Notes: generated by a model from the sequence alone, not told the origin. A stretch of DNA of 64,000 bases from Synechocystis sp. PCC 6714 (GCF_000478825.2 NZ_CP007542.1:2914001-2978000); one strand, 5' to 3'; numbered from the stretch's first letter, positions 17,794 to 28,065 are shown. A program made the numbers and translations.

Positions 17794-19017
17794 GTGATTG
17801 AATTTCGGGAAAGTCTGAAAATGGCCACCAGCATGTTGCTGGCTAATAAGCTCCGCAGTAGTTTGACCATGTTGGGGATTGTCATTGGCAATGCGTCTGT
17901 GGTGGCTATGTTGGGCATTGGCCAAGGGGCCCAGCGTTTAGCCACCTCCCAGTTAGAAGATTTGGGTCCCAATGTCCTATTCGTTCTGCCTGGTTCCCAA
18001 CGCAACCGTCGGGCCAGTTTCAATTTGCCCAAAACTTTAGTCTTAAGTGATGCAGAGGCGATCGCGGCCCAGGTGCCCAGTGTGGCCGGAGTTGCTCCGG
18101 AGATCAACCGGAGGTTATTGGTATCCCATCGAAACGTAAACACCAATGCTACGGTGGTGGGTACTACCCCGGAATATCCTGCTATTCGTAATTTTTCCGT
18201 GGCCCAGGGGCGCTTTCTCAACATCTTAGATTTGGAGCGCCATCGCCGAGTAGCGGTGATTGGTAGTGAGATTGCCGATCGCCTTTATCAAACCCAAACT
18301 CCCCTAGGACAGAATATTCGTATTAGTAATATTACTTTTGAAGTTATTGGGGTAATGGAAACCAAGGGGTCTTCCCTAGGCAGTAACCAGGATGAATTTA
18401 TTTTTATTCCCCTCGATACCATGGTGGCCCAACTGGTGGGTAGAACATCTCCCTACGGCATTGAATTGAGTTGGATTAACGTTAAAGCCAAGGACAGCAA
18501 CTCCGTGCGGGCGGCCACGTTCCAAATGGAAAACCTACTACGTCTACGCCACAACATTCAGAATGGGGAAGATGATTTTGGCGTTAGTTCTGCTAAACAA
18601 ATGCTAGATATTGTCAACACCATCACCGGCGGGTTAACTATTCTCCTGGCGGCGATCGCCGGTATTTCCCTCATCGTGGGGGGCATTGGCGTAATGAATA
18701 TTATGTTGGTGTCCGTAACGGAGCGTACCCAGGAAATTGGCCTCCGCAAAGCCCTCGGAGCCGGGGAGCAGGATATTCTCAGTCAATTTCTCATTGAGGC
18801 CGTGATCGTTTCCGCCAGTGGAGGCGTAATTGGGGTGGTGTTGGGCATGGCCATTGTGGCGATCGTGGGCAGCCTTTCTCCCCTAATTACAGTCATCTCC
18901 CCCACCGCTGTGGTGGTTTCTCTAACTATTTCCGGCAGTATTGGCCTATTTTTTGGCGTTGTCCCCGCCCGTCAAGCCGCTAAATTAGATCCCATTGTGG
19001 CCCTGCGTAATGCCTAG
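17794..19017 (+). CDS. MacB/FtsX-type ABC transporter permease
   Basis: 407 residues. One hydrophobic helix near the N-terminus (about 20-40, with ANKLRSSLTMLGIVIGNASV) is followed by a large MacB_PCD-type extracytoplasmic domain (about 45-260) and three C-terminal helices of the FtsX domain (about 275-400) containing GGIGVMNIMLVSVTERTQEIGLRKALGA. This is the permease of a MacB/LolC-like exporter or mechanotransmitter. No ATPase or membrane-fusion partner is adjacent; partners would be encoded elsewhere. The GTG at 17794 gives the usual N-terminus; an internal ATG at 17821 is less likely. Confidence 0.88.
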   Translation: MIEFRESLKMATSMLLANKLRSSLTMLGIVIGNASVVAMLGIGQGAQRLATSQLEDLGPNVLFVLPGSQRNRRASFNLPKTLVLSDAEAIAAQVPSVAGVAPEINRRLLVSHRNVNTNATVVGTTPEYPAIRNFSVAQGRFLNILDLERHRRVAVIGSEIADRLYQTQTPLGQNIRISNITFEVIGVMETKGSSLGSNQDEFIFIPLDTMVAQLVGRTSPYGIELSWINVKAKDSNSVRAATFQMENLLRLRHNIQNGEDDFGVSSAKQMLDIVNTITGGLTILLAAIAGISLIVGGIGVMNIMLVSVTERTQEIGLRKALGAGEQDILSQFLIEAVIVSASGGVIGVVLGMAIVAIVGSLSPLITVISPTAVVVSLTISGSIGLFFGVVPARQAAKLDPIVALRNA

Positions 19018-19167
19018 GAGAATGTGTCAGTTTTTTAGAACCTGTTTGAAAAAACCCCCACCTCCCAATATTGAGGGATTGTAGGGGGCAAATTAACAAT
19101 TTCAAAATACTCCCTCACTTGTCTCTACTCGCAAAACAAAGCATTGGATTCTCGTCAAAATCCGGCC

Positions 19168-19665
19168 CTAAGCCAAGGAAATACTGCGGGTGCAAGCCCA
19201 ATTAGTGGGCAAAGTAGAAGGCCAGCCCATGCGAATGGCTTCAGGACAAATGGTAGTAACAGTTAACTGACAATCGATTAATTGGAAACCCTCTTTTTCA
19301 CACTGCTTTAAGCTTTGTTTCAAAATGGAATCATTTTTAAATTCAATGGTGCGATTGCACTGTACACAGACCACATGGTGATGGTGATGGGGGGACGCCT
19401 GTTGCAATTCATAGTGCTTGTGCCCCTCCGCCAGTTCCAACTCCCGCAGAATGCCCATGCGGGACATCAACTTAACACTGCGATAGACTGTGGAAAGGCT
19501 GATTTTCTCCTTTTCTTCCTCCAGGCGATGGTGCAACTCCTCGGCGCTTAGGTGCTCGCCCTCGGGCAGGTTTTGAAAAATTTTGAGGATTTTTTCCCGT
19601 TGGGGAGTCAGTCGCCAGCCACGGGCATTGAGTTCGGCTTTGAGGGAATCGGCAGTGTAGGACAT
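19168..19665 (-). CDS. fur: Fur-family ferric uptake regulator
   Basis: A 165-residue DNA-binding repressor. The winged-helix part has GWRLTPQREKILKIFQNLPEGEHLSAEELHHRL and STVYRSVKLMSRMGILREL; the metal-binding His run HHHHHVVCVQC follows at about 92-103. This fits cyanobacterial FurA, which represses iron acquisition genes when iron is plentiful. The C-terminus has CPEA where many Fur proteins have a second CxxC, then ends GWPSTLPTNWACTRSISLA, so only one CxxC is present. The upstream region 19666-19890 is shared divergently with the DUF2839 gene. Confidence 0.9.
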   Translation of the reverse strand: MSYTADSLKAELNARGWRLTPQREKILKIFQNLPEGEHLSAEELHHRLEEEKEKISLSTVYRSVKLMSRMGILRELELAEGHKHYELQQASPHHHHHVVCVQCNRTIEFKNDSILKQSLKQCEKEGFQLIDCQLTVTTICPEAIRMGWPSTLPTNWACTRSISLA

Positions 19666-19890
19666 GTTCTATGGTGGGGGCTTAGAAGCAGTCTGGGAGA
19701 TGGGATCCATCATAGTCGGTCGGCTCGGTAGTTGCAATAGTGAAGTCTTATTGAGAATAGATCCTAGAAAAAGTTTTATTTCTGGGGTTGCATTTCCTTT
19801 GGGATATTATTTGGACAAGCGCCCTGGATGATCAAATTTGAGGAAAAATGTAAAATTGGCGCAATTTATTCATCTGAGATAAGGACCAAT

Positions 19891-20103
19891 ATGGGAGAAT
19901 CAAAACGTCGTAAACAATCCCTTGGCGATCGTTATGGCCAGGATCAAAGGGTTGTGGAGTGGCTTCCTTTGACAAAAAAACAGGCCGAAGATTTCTACAA
20001 GTGGACTACTAAAGGAGCCTGGATTGGCATCGGTGTCATGGCGGGACTCTGGGTAACCGTAAGATTTATTGGTCCTACTTTTGGCTGGTGGACTGTGCAG
20101 TAA
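19891..20103 (+). CDS. DUF2839 small membrane protein
   Basis: A 70-residue protein. MGESKRRKQSLGDRYGQDQR begins it, then WLPLTKKQAEDFYKWTTKGAW and one membrane helix (about 45-66, GIGVMAGLWVTVRFIGPTFGWW). This is the cyanobacterial DUF2839 pattern; function unknown. I chose the ATG at 19891, preceded by AAGGA; the longer frame from 19828 adds an unsupported N-terminus. It is followed 36 bp later by the GNAT gene on the same strand. Confidence 0.75.
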   Translation: MGESKRRKQSLGDRYGQDQRVVEWLPLTKKQAEDFYKWTTKGAWIGIGVMAGLWVTVRFIGPTFGWWTVQ

Positions 20104-20139
20104 GCGGGCTCCAAGACTGGGAAAAGCAGTTAATATGGA

Positions 20140-21375
20140 ATGGACGCCATTCTTTGCCGCTCTATGGTTACCCTCAGTGAAACTGACTTGTTGGTGGTTC
20201 GGGGAGTTCAGTTCCGGGACCTAGAAGATTTGGATAAACTAGCCAACCAACAGGGGGCGACGTCCAGCTCTCCATTGGGGAGTAAGTTACCCCAAAGTCG
20301 TTTTTGGTACAGTGTGCTCAGGGGCCTAGGCTGTTTTCCCAATCCTTTGCAATATCTTTTCCATTGTTTTGTGGCCGAAAGGAGGCCCCAGGGTACCGTT
20401 GGGGGCTTTGTACGGGTGGCACCGTTTAATACCAGTCGCTCCACCTGGAAAATAGAGCAATTGTCCGTGGAACCACAAGCGATTCAGCCAGAATTAGTTA
20501 CCGATCCCAAGGGGGTTGGTTCCCAGTTGTTGCGCCACTGTTTCCAGAATGTCTGGGAGGCCCGCACCTGGGTGCTAGATGTGGACGTGAACGATAAAAA
20601 TATCCTCGCCCTCTACCGCCAAAACGGTTTTCAACCCCTAGCCCAAATTACCCATTGGTCTTTGTCGGCGGAGCTATTGACCAGTTTGGCCCAGAATGAC
20701 CCCGATTTGCCTAATTTATTGCCCGTCAGTAACGCTGATGCGGGACTGCTCTGTCAGCTAGACTGTGTGTCTATGCCGCCCTTGATGCGCCAGGTGTTCG
20801 ATCGCCATGTGGCGGATTTTAAGCGCCGCTTTTTGAGTTCTCTGTTTGACCGTTGGCAAAATTGGTACACCCACCGGGAAGAAGTGGATGGCTATGTGTT
20901 TGAGCCCCAACGCAAAGCGGCGATCGCCTATTTCAAGCTCACCCTTTCCACCGATGGCCAAAAGCCCCACCAAGCAGAGTTAACCGTACATCCTGCCTAT
21001 ACTTGGCTCTATCCTAAATTGCTAGTGAAAATGGCCCAGCTAGTCCAAGGACTCCCCCCCCAAGCCCTAATGTTGGAATCGGCAGATTATCAGCATGAAC
21101 GGGAGGAATATTTAGAGCAATTGGGGGCCCAACGTCAGCAACACCGCCTGTTGATGTCCCGTTCCGTCTGGCATAAGCTTAAGGAAACGAAGCCAGAACG
21201 CCTGCAACTATCAGAAGTATTGCAAGGTTTACAACCATTGCCCCGTACCCCCATTCCCAGCCGTATTTCCCTGCTCAATTTGCCGTTAAAGTCCCAAAAA
21301 GACCAACCGGATAGCAAGGATAAGCAGACCGGCTTGGGCCATGAAGATTTACCGGAAAATGGCCATCATGTTTAA
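20140..21375 (+). CDS. GNAT-family acyltransferase with long C-terminal extension
   Basis: 411 residues. An N-terminal GNAT fold is visible at about 15-170: strand SRSTWKIEQLSVEPQ, the acyl-CoA-binding turn DPKGVGSQLLRHCF, then VLDVDVNDKNILALYRQNGF with the typical Asn-Ala/Leu-Tyr-Gly-Phe end. The C-terminal half (about 190-360) appears to be a second, degenerate GNAT-like domain, with AYFKLTLSTDGQKPHQAELTVHPAYTWLYPKLL, followed by a polar tail. The substrate is unknown. An alternative start is the ATG at 20164. It may be co-transcribed with the DUF2839 gene. Confidence 0.75.
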   Translation: MDAILCRSMVTLSETDLLVVRGVQFRDLEDLDKLANQQGATSSSPLGSKLPQSRFWYSVLRGLGCFPNPLQYLFHCFVAERRPQGTVGGFVRVAPFNTSRSTWKIEQLSVEPQAIQPELVTDPKGVGSQLLRHCFQNVWEARTWVLDVDVNDKNILALYRQNGFQPLAQITHWSLSAELLTSLAQNDPDLPNLLPVSNADAGLLCQLDCVSMPPLMRQVFDRHVADFKRRFLSSLFDRWQNWYTHREEVDGYVFEPQRKAAIAYFKLTLSTDGQKPHQAELTVHPAYTWLYPKLLVKMAQLVQGLPPQALMLESADYQHEREEYLEQLGAQRQQHRLLMSRSVWHKLKETKPERLQLSEVLQGLQPLPRTPIPSRISLLNLPLKSQKDQPDSKDKQTGLGHEDLPENGHHV

Positions 21376-21456
21376 GTACTTTGGGAAATATTAATCGAGA
21401 TTTTCAGAGGTAAGATATCCCTTGGTTTGGGAAACCGGGGAGACTTTTTCATAACA

Positions 21457-21693
21457 TCAGAGGGGATTTTGGTCCTTTTCTAGCGGAGGCACCGGGTCGT
21501 AACCGCTGGGGTGGAGAGGATGACAGCGCAAAATTCTTTTCACAGCTAGGTAACTGCCCCGCAAAGGTCCGTGAATTTCTACGGCATCCAGGGCGTACTG
21601 GGAGCAGGTGGGCTGGAAACGACAACTGGGGGGAAACAGGGGCGAAATCAAAGCTCGATAAAGCTTGATCAACATTAAAATAATTTTTTTCAT
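21457..21693 (-). CDS. yidD: Membrane protein insertion efficiency factor YidD
   Basis: A 78-residue member of the YidD family, which assists YidC-dependent membrane protein insertion. An amphipathic N-terminal helix ([20 protein letters not shown]) is followed by the invariant [18 protein letters not shown] and [24 protein letters not shown]. The two Cys-containing segments are diagnostic. It is divergent from the methylase gene 22 bp away, and is not next to rpmH/rnpA/yidC here. Confidence 0.93.
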   Translation of the reverse strand: MKKIILMLIKLYRALISPLFPPSCRFQPTCSQYALDAVEIHGPLRGSYLAVKRILRCHPLHPSGYDPVPPLEKDQNPL

Positions 21694-21714
21694 GGTTGTG
21701 AGGAAGCTAGAAGC

Positions 21715-22632
21715 GTGGAAACACCATTGGCAAAACCATTTTTAAAATGGGCTGGGGGGAAGGGACAACTATTGTCTCAACTACGTTCCCTTTATCCCAA
21801 GGAATTACAGAAACAGGAAATTAATTGTTACATAGAGCCCTTCATTGGTGGTGGGGCATTATTTTTTGATGTCATACAAAATTATTCCATAAATTCAGCT
21901 TTAATTTACGATATTAATCCTGAATTGATCATGGCTTATCAGGTTGTCCAGAGGGATGTTCAGTCTTTAATAGCCCTATTAAAAGACTTTGCCGCTGATT
22001 ACCAAGGACGGGATACGGAAGCAAGAAAAGATTATTTTTACCAACGCAGAGAAGAATTTAATCGGCAAAAACAATGGATTGATTTTACTATTTATAATCA
22101 GGGTTGGATTGGTCGCACTGCCCTGCTAATTTTTTTAAATCGCACTTGTTTTAATGGTCTTTTTCGCCTAAATAAAAATGGAGATTTCAATGTGCCCCAC
22201 GGCCGTTATCAAAATCCTAAAATAGTTGATCCGGATAATCTTGTCGCCGTTTCCAGAATTTTACAAACCACCCATATCCAATTGGGGGATTTTGAGCAGT
22301 GCTATGGCCACATTACCCCAGAAACTTTTATTTATTTTGATCCCCCCTATCGTCCCCTCAGTGACACCGCTAACTTCACCGCCTATTCCACTTTTTCCTT
22401 TGGCGATCGCCAGCAGATCCGACTAGCTAAGTTTTTTACTCGCCTTGACCGGGAAAAAGGAGCCAAATTAATGTTGAGCAACGCCGATCCAAAAAATACT
22501 AATGTTGAAGATGATTTTTTTGATGACCTCTACCAAGACTTTACTCTACACCGAATTCTTGCCCCCAGGATGATTAATAGTAATGCTAAAAAAAGAGGAA
22601 ATGTTAGTGAAATTGTTGTGACTAATTACTGA
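21715..22632 (+). CDS. D12-class N6-adenine DNA methyltransferase (Dam-like)
   Basis: A 305-residue alpha-class amino-methyltransferase. AdoMet-binding motif I is [12 protein letters not shown] at the N-terminus, motif IV is FDPPYRPLS at about residue 207, and the target-recognition part between them has [19 protein letters not shown], as in Dam. Dam-type enzymes methylate GATC; the Synechocystis homologue is reported to be GATC-specific, and GATC is the centre of HIP1 (GCGATCGC). No restriction enzyme gene is adjacent, so it looks like a solitary housekeeping methylase. The start is a GTG. Confidence 0.9.
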   Translation: METPLAKPFLKWAGGKGQLLSQLRSLYPKELQKQEINCYIEPFIGGGALFFDVIQNYSINSALIYDINPELIMAYQVVQRDVQSLIALLKDFAADYQGRDTEARKDYFYQRREEFNRQKQWIDFTIYNQGWIGRTALLIFLNRTCFNGLFRLNKNGDFNVPHGRYQNPKIVDPDNLVAVSRILQTTHIQLGDFEQCYGHITPETFIYFDPPYRPLSDTANFTAYSTFSFGDRQQIRLAKFFTRLDREKGAKLMLSNADPKNTNVEDDFFDDLYQDFTLHRILAPRMINSNAKKRGNVSEIVVTNY

Positions 22633-22774
22633 TTTATTTAACTAATTTGTTTCGGGCGAATAATTGCCAGCCATGACCCCATAGCTTTGGTGTCAAGTTG
22701 TTAGAAGACCGTCAGGGCCCATATAATATGCCATAACCCCGATCCAATCTAGCTTCTGGTTTCCGATCCCCCCT

Positions 22775-25700
22775 ATGAAAAGTGCCTTTTTAGACCGTCT
22801 CCACAGTCCCGATCGCCCGGTGTTGGTTTTTGATGGGGCCATGGGTACGAATTTGCAGGTGCAGAACCTCACGGCGGCGGATTTTGGTGGGGCGGCCTAT
22901 GAGGGTTGCAATGAATATCTGGTCCACACCAAACCCGAGGCGGTGGCCACAGTACACAGAGCTTTCTACGAAGCCGGGGCTGATGTGGTGGAAACGGATA
23001 CCTTTGGTGGCACTCCCTTAGTGTTAGCGGAATATGATTTGGCAGACCAAGCCTATTATTTAAACAAAACGGCGGCGGAGTTGGCCAAATCGGTGGCGGC
23101 GGAATTTTCTACCCCTGAAAAGCCAAGGTTTGTGGCCGGTTCCATGGGGCCAGGAACGAAATTACCTACCCTCGGCCATGTGGATTACGACACCCTAAAG
23201 GAAGCCTACGTCACCCAGGTGCAGGGTTTATACGACGGTGGCGTAGATTTGTTATTAGTTGAAACCTGTCAGGATGTATTGCAGATTAAGGCGGCCCTCA
23301 ATGCCATCGAACAGGTCTTTGTGGAAAAAGGCGATCGCCTACCGTTAATGGTGTCGGTCACTATGGAGACCATGGGGACCATGTTGGTGGGTACAGAGAT
23401 GGCGGCGGCATTGGCCATTTTGGAACCCTATCCCATCGACATTTTGGGGCTCAACTGTGCCACCGGGCCGGATTTGATGAAGGAGCACGTCAAATATCTT
23501 TCCCAACACTCTCCCTTTGTGGTCTCCTGTATTCCCAATGCTGGTTTGCCAGAAAACGTTGGGGGCCAAGCTTTTTACCGCCTCACCCCGGTGGAGTTAC
23601 AGATGTCTCTGATGCACTTCATTGAAGACTTGGGGGTACAGGTAATTGGTGGCTGTTGTGGCACCAGACCGGATCACATTAAAGCTTTAGCGGACATTGC
23701 CAAAGATCTCCATCCGAAAGAGCGTCAGCCCCAGTACGAACCCAGCGCCGCTTCTATCTATTCCACCCAAACCTACACCCAGGAGAATTCCTTTTTAATT
23801 ATTGGCGAACGACTTAATGCCAGTGGCTCAAAAAAATGTCGGGATCTGCTCAACACAGAAGACTGGGACAGTTTAGTTTCCCTGGCCAAATCCCAGGTAA
23901 AAGAAGGGGCTCAAATTCTCGATGTCAACGTGGATTATGTTGGTCGAGATGGGGTGCGGGATATGAAAGAATTAGCTTCCCGGTTAGTTAATAATGTCAC
24001 CCTGCCATTAATGCTAGATTCCACCGAATGGCAAAAAATGGAAGCGGGGCTAAAAGTAGCCGGGGGAAAATGTATTCTCAATTCCACTAACTACGAAGAT
24101 GGGGAAGAACGATTTTATAAAGTGCTAGAAATTGCCAAGGAATATGGCGCCGGTATTGTCATTGGTACCATTGATGAAGAGGGCATGGGGCGCACTGCCG
24201 ACAAGAAATTTGAGATTGCCAAACGGGCTTATGATGCGGCGATCGCCTTTGGTATTCCCGCCACAGAAATTTTCTTTGATCCCTTAGCCCTACCCATTTC
24301 CACCGGCATTGAAGAAGATCGAGAAAACGGTAAAGCCACCGTGGATGCCATCCGAAGAATCCGCCAGGAATTACCTAGTTGTCATATTTTATTGGGGGTT
24401 TCCAACGTTTCCTTTGGCTTAAATCCCGCCGCCCGTCAGGTGCTTAATTCGATTTTCCTCCACGAATGTATGCAGGTGGGCATGGATGCGGCCATTGTCA
24501 GTGCCAACAAGATTTTACCCCTGGCAAAAATTGACCCAGAACAACAACAAGTGTGCCTAGATTTAATCTATGATCGCCGGGAATTTACAGGCGATCGTTG
24601 CACCTATGATCCGTTGACTAAACTCACCACTTTATTTGAAGGTAAAACCACTAAACGAGATAAATCCGGTGACGCCAATTTGCCAGTGGAAGAAAGGCTG
24701 AAACGTCACATTATTGATGGGGAAAGGTTGGGCCTAGAGGATGCCCTGAATGAGGCACTGAAACTCTACGCCCCCCTAGATATCATCAACATCTATTTAT
24801 TGGATGGAATGAAAGTGGTAGGAGAATTGTTTGGTTCCGGGCAAATGCAGTTACCCTTTGTCTTGCAATCAGCCCAAACCATGAAAGCGGCGGTAGCTTT
24901 CCTAGAACCCTACATGGATAAGGATGATTCTGTCGACAACGCCAAAGGAACATTTTTAATTGCCACCGTTAAAGGAGATGTCCATGACATTGGTAAAAAC
25001 TTAGTGGATATTATTCTTTCCAACAATGGTTATCGTGTAGTTAATTTGGGCATTAAACAGCCGGTTGAAAATATTATTGAAGCCTACAGAGAACATCAGC
25101 CAGACTGCATTGCCATGAGTGGTTTATTGGTCAAATCCACTGCTTTTATGAAGGAAAATTTAGAAGTATTCAACCAAGAAGGAATTACGGTACCAGTAAT
25201 TTTAGGGGGAGCGGCCCTAACACCAAAATTTGTTCACCAGGATTGTCAAAATACTTATAAAGGACAAGTAATCTACGGCAAGGATGCCTTTGCTGACCTC
25301 CACTTTATGGACAAGTTGATGCCCGCTAAAAGTAGTCAAAACTGGGATGATTTCCAGGGCTTTTTGGGGGAATATGCCGAAGAAAATGGTAACGGTTTAA
25401 AGGCAGACAATGGATCTAGCACAAACTTTGGTATCGAAGAAGAAAAGTTAATTGATGCTAGTGAACAATCGACGAGGCCGGAGGTAGTTGATACTGTTCG
25501 TTCAGAGGCGGTAGATCCAGATATGGAAAGACCAACACCGCCTTTTTGGGGCACTAAAATTCTGCAACCCAATGATATATCCCTAGAAGAAGTATTTCCT
25601 TTATTGGATTTACAAGCTTTATTTGTGGGGCAATGGCAATTCCGTAAACCGAGGGAGCAGTCAAGGGAAGAGTATGACCAATTTTTGGCAGAAAAAGTTT

Positions 25701-26362
25701 ATCCGATTCTAGCCCAGTGGAAAGATAAAGTCCTGACGGAAAATTTACTCCATCCCACGGTGGTTTATGGTTATTTTCCCTGCCAATCCCAAGGCAATAC
25801 GTTATTAATTTATGACCCTGAACTGGTCAGCCAAAATAATGGGCAAATTCCTAACAATGCAACGGCGATCGCCAAATTTGAATTTCCCCGGCAGAAATCG
25901 GGAAGACGGCTTTGTATTGCGGACTTTTTTGCCTCTAGGGAATCGGGGGTAACCGATGTTTTTCCCATGCAAGCGGTGACGGTGGGGGAAATTGCCACAG
26001 AATATGCGAGGAAACTATTTGCGGTCGATAACTACACTGATTATCTCTACTTCCATGGCATGGCGGTACAAATGGCGGAAGCTCTGGCGGAATGGACCCA
26101 TGCCCGCATACGTCAGGAATTGGGCTTTGGTAATCTAGACCCCGATAATATCCGTGACATTCTCCAGCAACGTTACCAAGGTTCCCGCTACAGTTTTGGC
26201 TACCCCGCTTGTCCCAATATGCAAGACCAGTACACCCAGTTGGAATTGTTGCAAACGGAACGCATTGGCTTGTATATGGATGAAAGTGAACAGGTTTACC
26301 CAGAGCAATCTACCACCGCGATCATTGCCTACCACCCCATTGCCAAGTATTTCAGTGCCTAG
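22775..26362 (+). CDS. metH: Cobalamin-dependent methionine synthase
   Basis: 1195 residues with the full module set: homocysteine-binding domain (about 1-315; zinc Cys in GLNCATGP near 225 and in [10 protein letters not shown] near 293), methyltetrahydrofolate-binding domain (about 335-600), B12 cap and B12-binding domain with DVHDIG near 735, and C-terminal AdoMet reactivation domain (about 950-1190, with [11 protein letters not shown]). It methylates homocysteine to methionine. An acidic, low-similarity linker at about 852-930 separates the B12 and reactivation domains. It follows the methylase gene by 142 bp. I saw no cobalamin or SAM riboswitch upstream. Confidence 0.97.
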   Translation: MKSAFLDRLHSPDRPVLVFDGAMGTNLQVQNLTAADFGGAAYEGCNEYLVHTKPEAVATVHRAFYEAGADVVETDTFGGTPLVLAEYDLADQAYYLNKTAAELAKSVAAEFSTPEKPRFVAGSMGPGTKLPTLGHVDYDTLKEAYVTQVQGLYDGGVDLLLVETCQDVLQIKAALNAIEQVFVEKGDRLPLMVSVTMETMGTMLVGTEMAAALAILEPYPIDILGLNCATGPDLMKEHVKYLSQHSPFVVSCIPNAGLPENVGGQAFYRLTPVELQMSLMHFIEDLGVQVIGGCCGTRPDHIKALADIAKDLHPKERQPQYEPSAASIYSTQTYTQENSFLIIGERLNASGSKKCRDLLNTEDWDSLVSLAKSQVKEGAQILDVNVDYVGRDGVRDMKELASRLVNNVTLPLMLDSTEWQKMEAGLKVAGGKCILNSTNYEDGEERFYKVLEIAKEYGAGIVIGTIDEEGMGRTADKKFEIAKRAYDAAIAFGIPATEIFFDPLALPISTGIEEDRENGKATVDAIRRIRQELPSCHILLGVSNVSFGLNPAARQVLNSIFLHECMQVGMDAAIVSANKILPLAKIDPEQQQVCLDLIYDRREFTGDRCTYDPLTKLTTLFEGKTTKRDKSGDANLPVEERLKRHIIDGERLGLEDALNEALKLYAPLDIINIYLLDGMKVVGELFGSGQMQLPFVLQSAQTMKAAVAFLEPYMDKDDSVDNAKGTFLIATVKGDVHDIGKNLVDIILSNNGYRVVNLGIKQPVENIIEAYREHQPDCIAMSGLLVKSTAFMKENLEVFNQEGITVPVILGGAALTPKFVHQDCQNTYKGQVIYGKDAFADLHFMDKLMPAKSSQNWDDFQGFLGEYAEENGNGLKADNGSSTNFGIEEEKLIDASEQSTRPEVVDTVRSEAVDPDMERPTPPFWGTKILQPNDISLEEVFPLLDLQALFVGQWQFRKPREQSREEYDQFLAEKVYPILAQWKDKVLTENLLHPTVVYGYFPCQSQGNTLLIYDPELVSQNNGQIPNNATAIAKFEFPRQKSGRRLCIADFFASRESGVTDVFPMQAVTVGEIATEYARKLFAVDNYTDYLYFHGMAVQMAEALAEWTHARIRQELGFGNLDPDNIRDILQQRYQGSRYSFGYPACPNMQDQYTQLELLQTERIGLYMDESEQVYPEQSTTAIIAYHPIAKYFSA

Positions 26363-26533
26363 GGTCTGTTTGCAAGCGTTAATTTTTTCTCTAAATTAAT
26401 TTACCAAAATCCCCAGAGAAATTGAAGCCGATAAGTCTATTCACCAACGTTAATTCAGTATAAATAGGACTGCAAAAATCTTTTATTGTTTAGCTTGAAG
26501 TCCTTGATTTTCGGTTGCTAAGATTCTGATTTA

Positions 26534-26628
26534 TATAGTTGATTTAATTAAAAGTAAGACACTGACCAGATCTAAAAGCGTCTTTGGTAAAGACTTTAGT
26601 CGTCTCAATCTTACTTTGATTGACTATA
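26534..26628. mobile_element. MITE-like element, copy 1
   Basis: 95 bp, matching the element at 43969-44063 at 94 of 95 positions (T for G at one site). Both ends read TATAG.../...CTATA, with TA at each boundary. The arms carry TAGT...AAAGTAAGA, inverted with a 6-base length difference. An internal GTCTTT-GGT-AAAGAC hairpin is present. It has no coding capacity. TA boundaries suit an IS630/Tc1-mariner-mobilised MITE. It sits between metH and the end of the MEKHLA gene; the 283-bp gap has no other recognisable content. Confidence 0.75.
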
Positions 26629-26645
26629 CAAAACTTTATACCGTA

Positions 26646-27122
26646 TTAACCAATAGTTTCCCAATGACTATAAATGGCCCCCTGACCTTGGTAAATACCG
26701 TCGGTATCGTAGAGATTCCAAACAGTAACATTTTTAATCCAAAAGCGACGGCCGCTTTTAGCAATGCGGATGCCTTGGTAATTTTCAATGAACCCTTTGC
26801 GGGTAACAGTGTCCAATAATTGTTGCCGTTCCATTTGATTGGGAACTTCCGCAGATTGACGGGAAGGCAACTGGCAAAATTCTGCCCATGGAAATTCAAA
26901 TAGTTTTTGGGCAGTTAGATTAGCATAGTTAAAAACTGGGTCAGGCTCAGTACTATGGGAAACTACCACATAGGGAGCCTTATAAATAGCTTGGGCCAGG
27001 GACAATCCCGTAAGGTCTTTGGGGCCAAAGGTTTTGCCTATTAAGCGCTCATAGCTTTGGCGCAGTAAATTAATGTGGCCAAGATAAAATTGATTATTAG
27101 TATCAGGCACTGGAGGAATCAT
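26646..27122 (-). CDS. MEKHLA-domain (PAS-related) protein
   Basis: 158 residues from the ATG at 27122. The sequence follows the MEKHLA pattern, a PAS-like sensor fold: LLRQSYERLIGK, then LAQAIYKAPYVVVSHSTEPD, FNYANLTAQKLFEFPWAEF, LPSRQSAEVPNQMERQQLLD, FIENYQGIRIAKSGRRFWI and TVWNLYDTDGIYQGQGA. Ligand and function are unknown. An upstream TTG at 27182 would overlap the permease stop (TTGA), but the added residues do not match the family. It is the last gene of the era/pilL-C run, ending 17 bp before the MITE-like element. Confidence 0.8.
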   Translation of the reverse strand: MIPPVPDTNNQFYLGHINLLRQSYERLIGKTFGPKDLTGLSLAQAIYKAPYVVVSHSTEPDPVFNYANLTAQKLFEFPWAEFCQLPSRQSAEVPNQMERQQLLDTVTRKGFIENYQGIRIAKSGRRFWIKNVTVWNLYDTDGIYQGQGAIYSHWETIG

Positions 27123-27178
27123 AAAACTTATTTCTGTTATTTTTGGCTTAATTTTGTCTAATAAATAAAGTTTAATAA

Positions 27179-28063
27179 TCAACTATTCTTGACACCAATG
27201 CCATCCCCCAAATAATTAACACTCAAAACAGTAATGAAAATTGCCAAGCCTGGAAAAACAGCCATCAGCGGTGAAGTTTCCAAATAATCCTTAGCGGTAT
27301 AAAGCATTTGGCCCCAGGTGGGCACATCGGGGGGAAAACCCAACCCTAAAAAGCTCAAGGTTGATTCAGTAATAATGGCGTTACCCACCGCCAAGCTAGC
27401 GGCCACAATGATTAAATTCAACACATTGGGCAATAGATGCCGCCAAATAATATGGCTAGAACTCGCCCCCATGGCGATCGCCGCTTTGACAAATTCCATT
27501 TCCCTTAGCCGCAGAATATTACCCCGGACCAATCGAGCCACACTCATCCAATTAAGCAAACCAATTAGTAAAACCACTAAAATAAAAATGCCTTTTTCGG
27601 GGGAAGTGGCCCTGGTGACCGGCTCCCGAAATAGATAGACGACTAATAGTACTAAAGGTAATTGGGGTAGAGCTAAAAATAGTTCTGTGATACGCATTAA
27701 AATCATGTCCCACCAGCCGCCAAAATAACCGGCGATCGCCCCGATCAACGTACCTAGGGTGAGGGAAACCCCCATGGCGCTCAGTCCCACCGCTAGGGAA
27801 ATACGGCCACCGATTAATAGCCGAGCTAGTTGATCCTGGCCTAAATCGTTAGTACCCAGGGGATGTTGCCAACTGGGGGGAGCTGCTGTTTGGGTAAAGT
27901 CGATTTGGTCAATGGGAACTCGATAGAATATCGGTCCCAAAATCACGGCTAAAACAATGATGATTAAAGCAATTAAACTTAAAGATGCTAACGGCCTTTG
28001 AAAAATTTTTCTTTGTAAATCAATGACAATATTTTGGCTGGGCAGAGAAACAGTTTTAGTCAT
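27179..28063 (-). CDS. Oligopeptide/nickel-type ABC permease (DppC/OppC-like)
   Basis: A 294-residue inner-membrane permease. An N-terminal helix (about 28-50) is followed by the OppC N-terminal signature HPLGTNDLGQDQLARLLIGGR and five helices of the binding-protein-dependent transport domain, with the EAA-like loop VKAAIAMGASSSHIIWRHLLPN. No partner permease, ATPase or binding protein lies next to it, so the rest of the transporter must be elsewhere, as often seen in cyanobacteria. The start is 2 bp after the mannosidase stop. Confidence 0.9.
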   Translation of the reverse strand: MTKTVSLPSQNIVIDLQRKIFQRPLASLSLIALIIIVLAVILGPIFYRVPIDQIDFTQTAAPPSWQHPLGTNDLGQDQLARLLIGGRISLAVGLSAMGVSLTLGTLIGAIAGYFGGWWDMILMRITELFLALPQLPLVLLVVYLFREPVTRATSPEKGIFILVVLLIGLLNWMSVARLVRGNILRLREMEFVKAAIAMGASSSHIIWRHLLPNVLNLIIVAASLAVGNAIITESTLSFLGLGFPPDVPTWGQMLYTAKDYLETSPLMAVFPGLAIFITVLSVNYLGDGIGVKNS

Positions 28064-28065
28064 GT

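Noticed and set aside
22633-22774. Possible cobalamin or SAM riboswitch before metH
   Set aside because: Only 142 bp, with no B12-box or SAM-I core visible.
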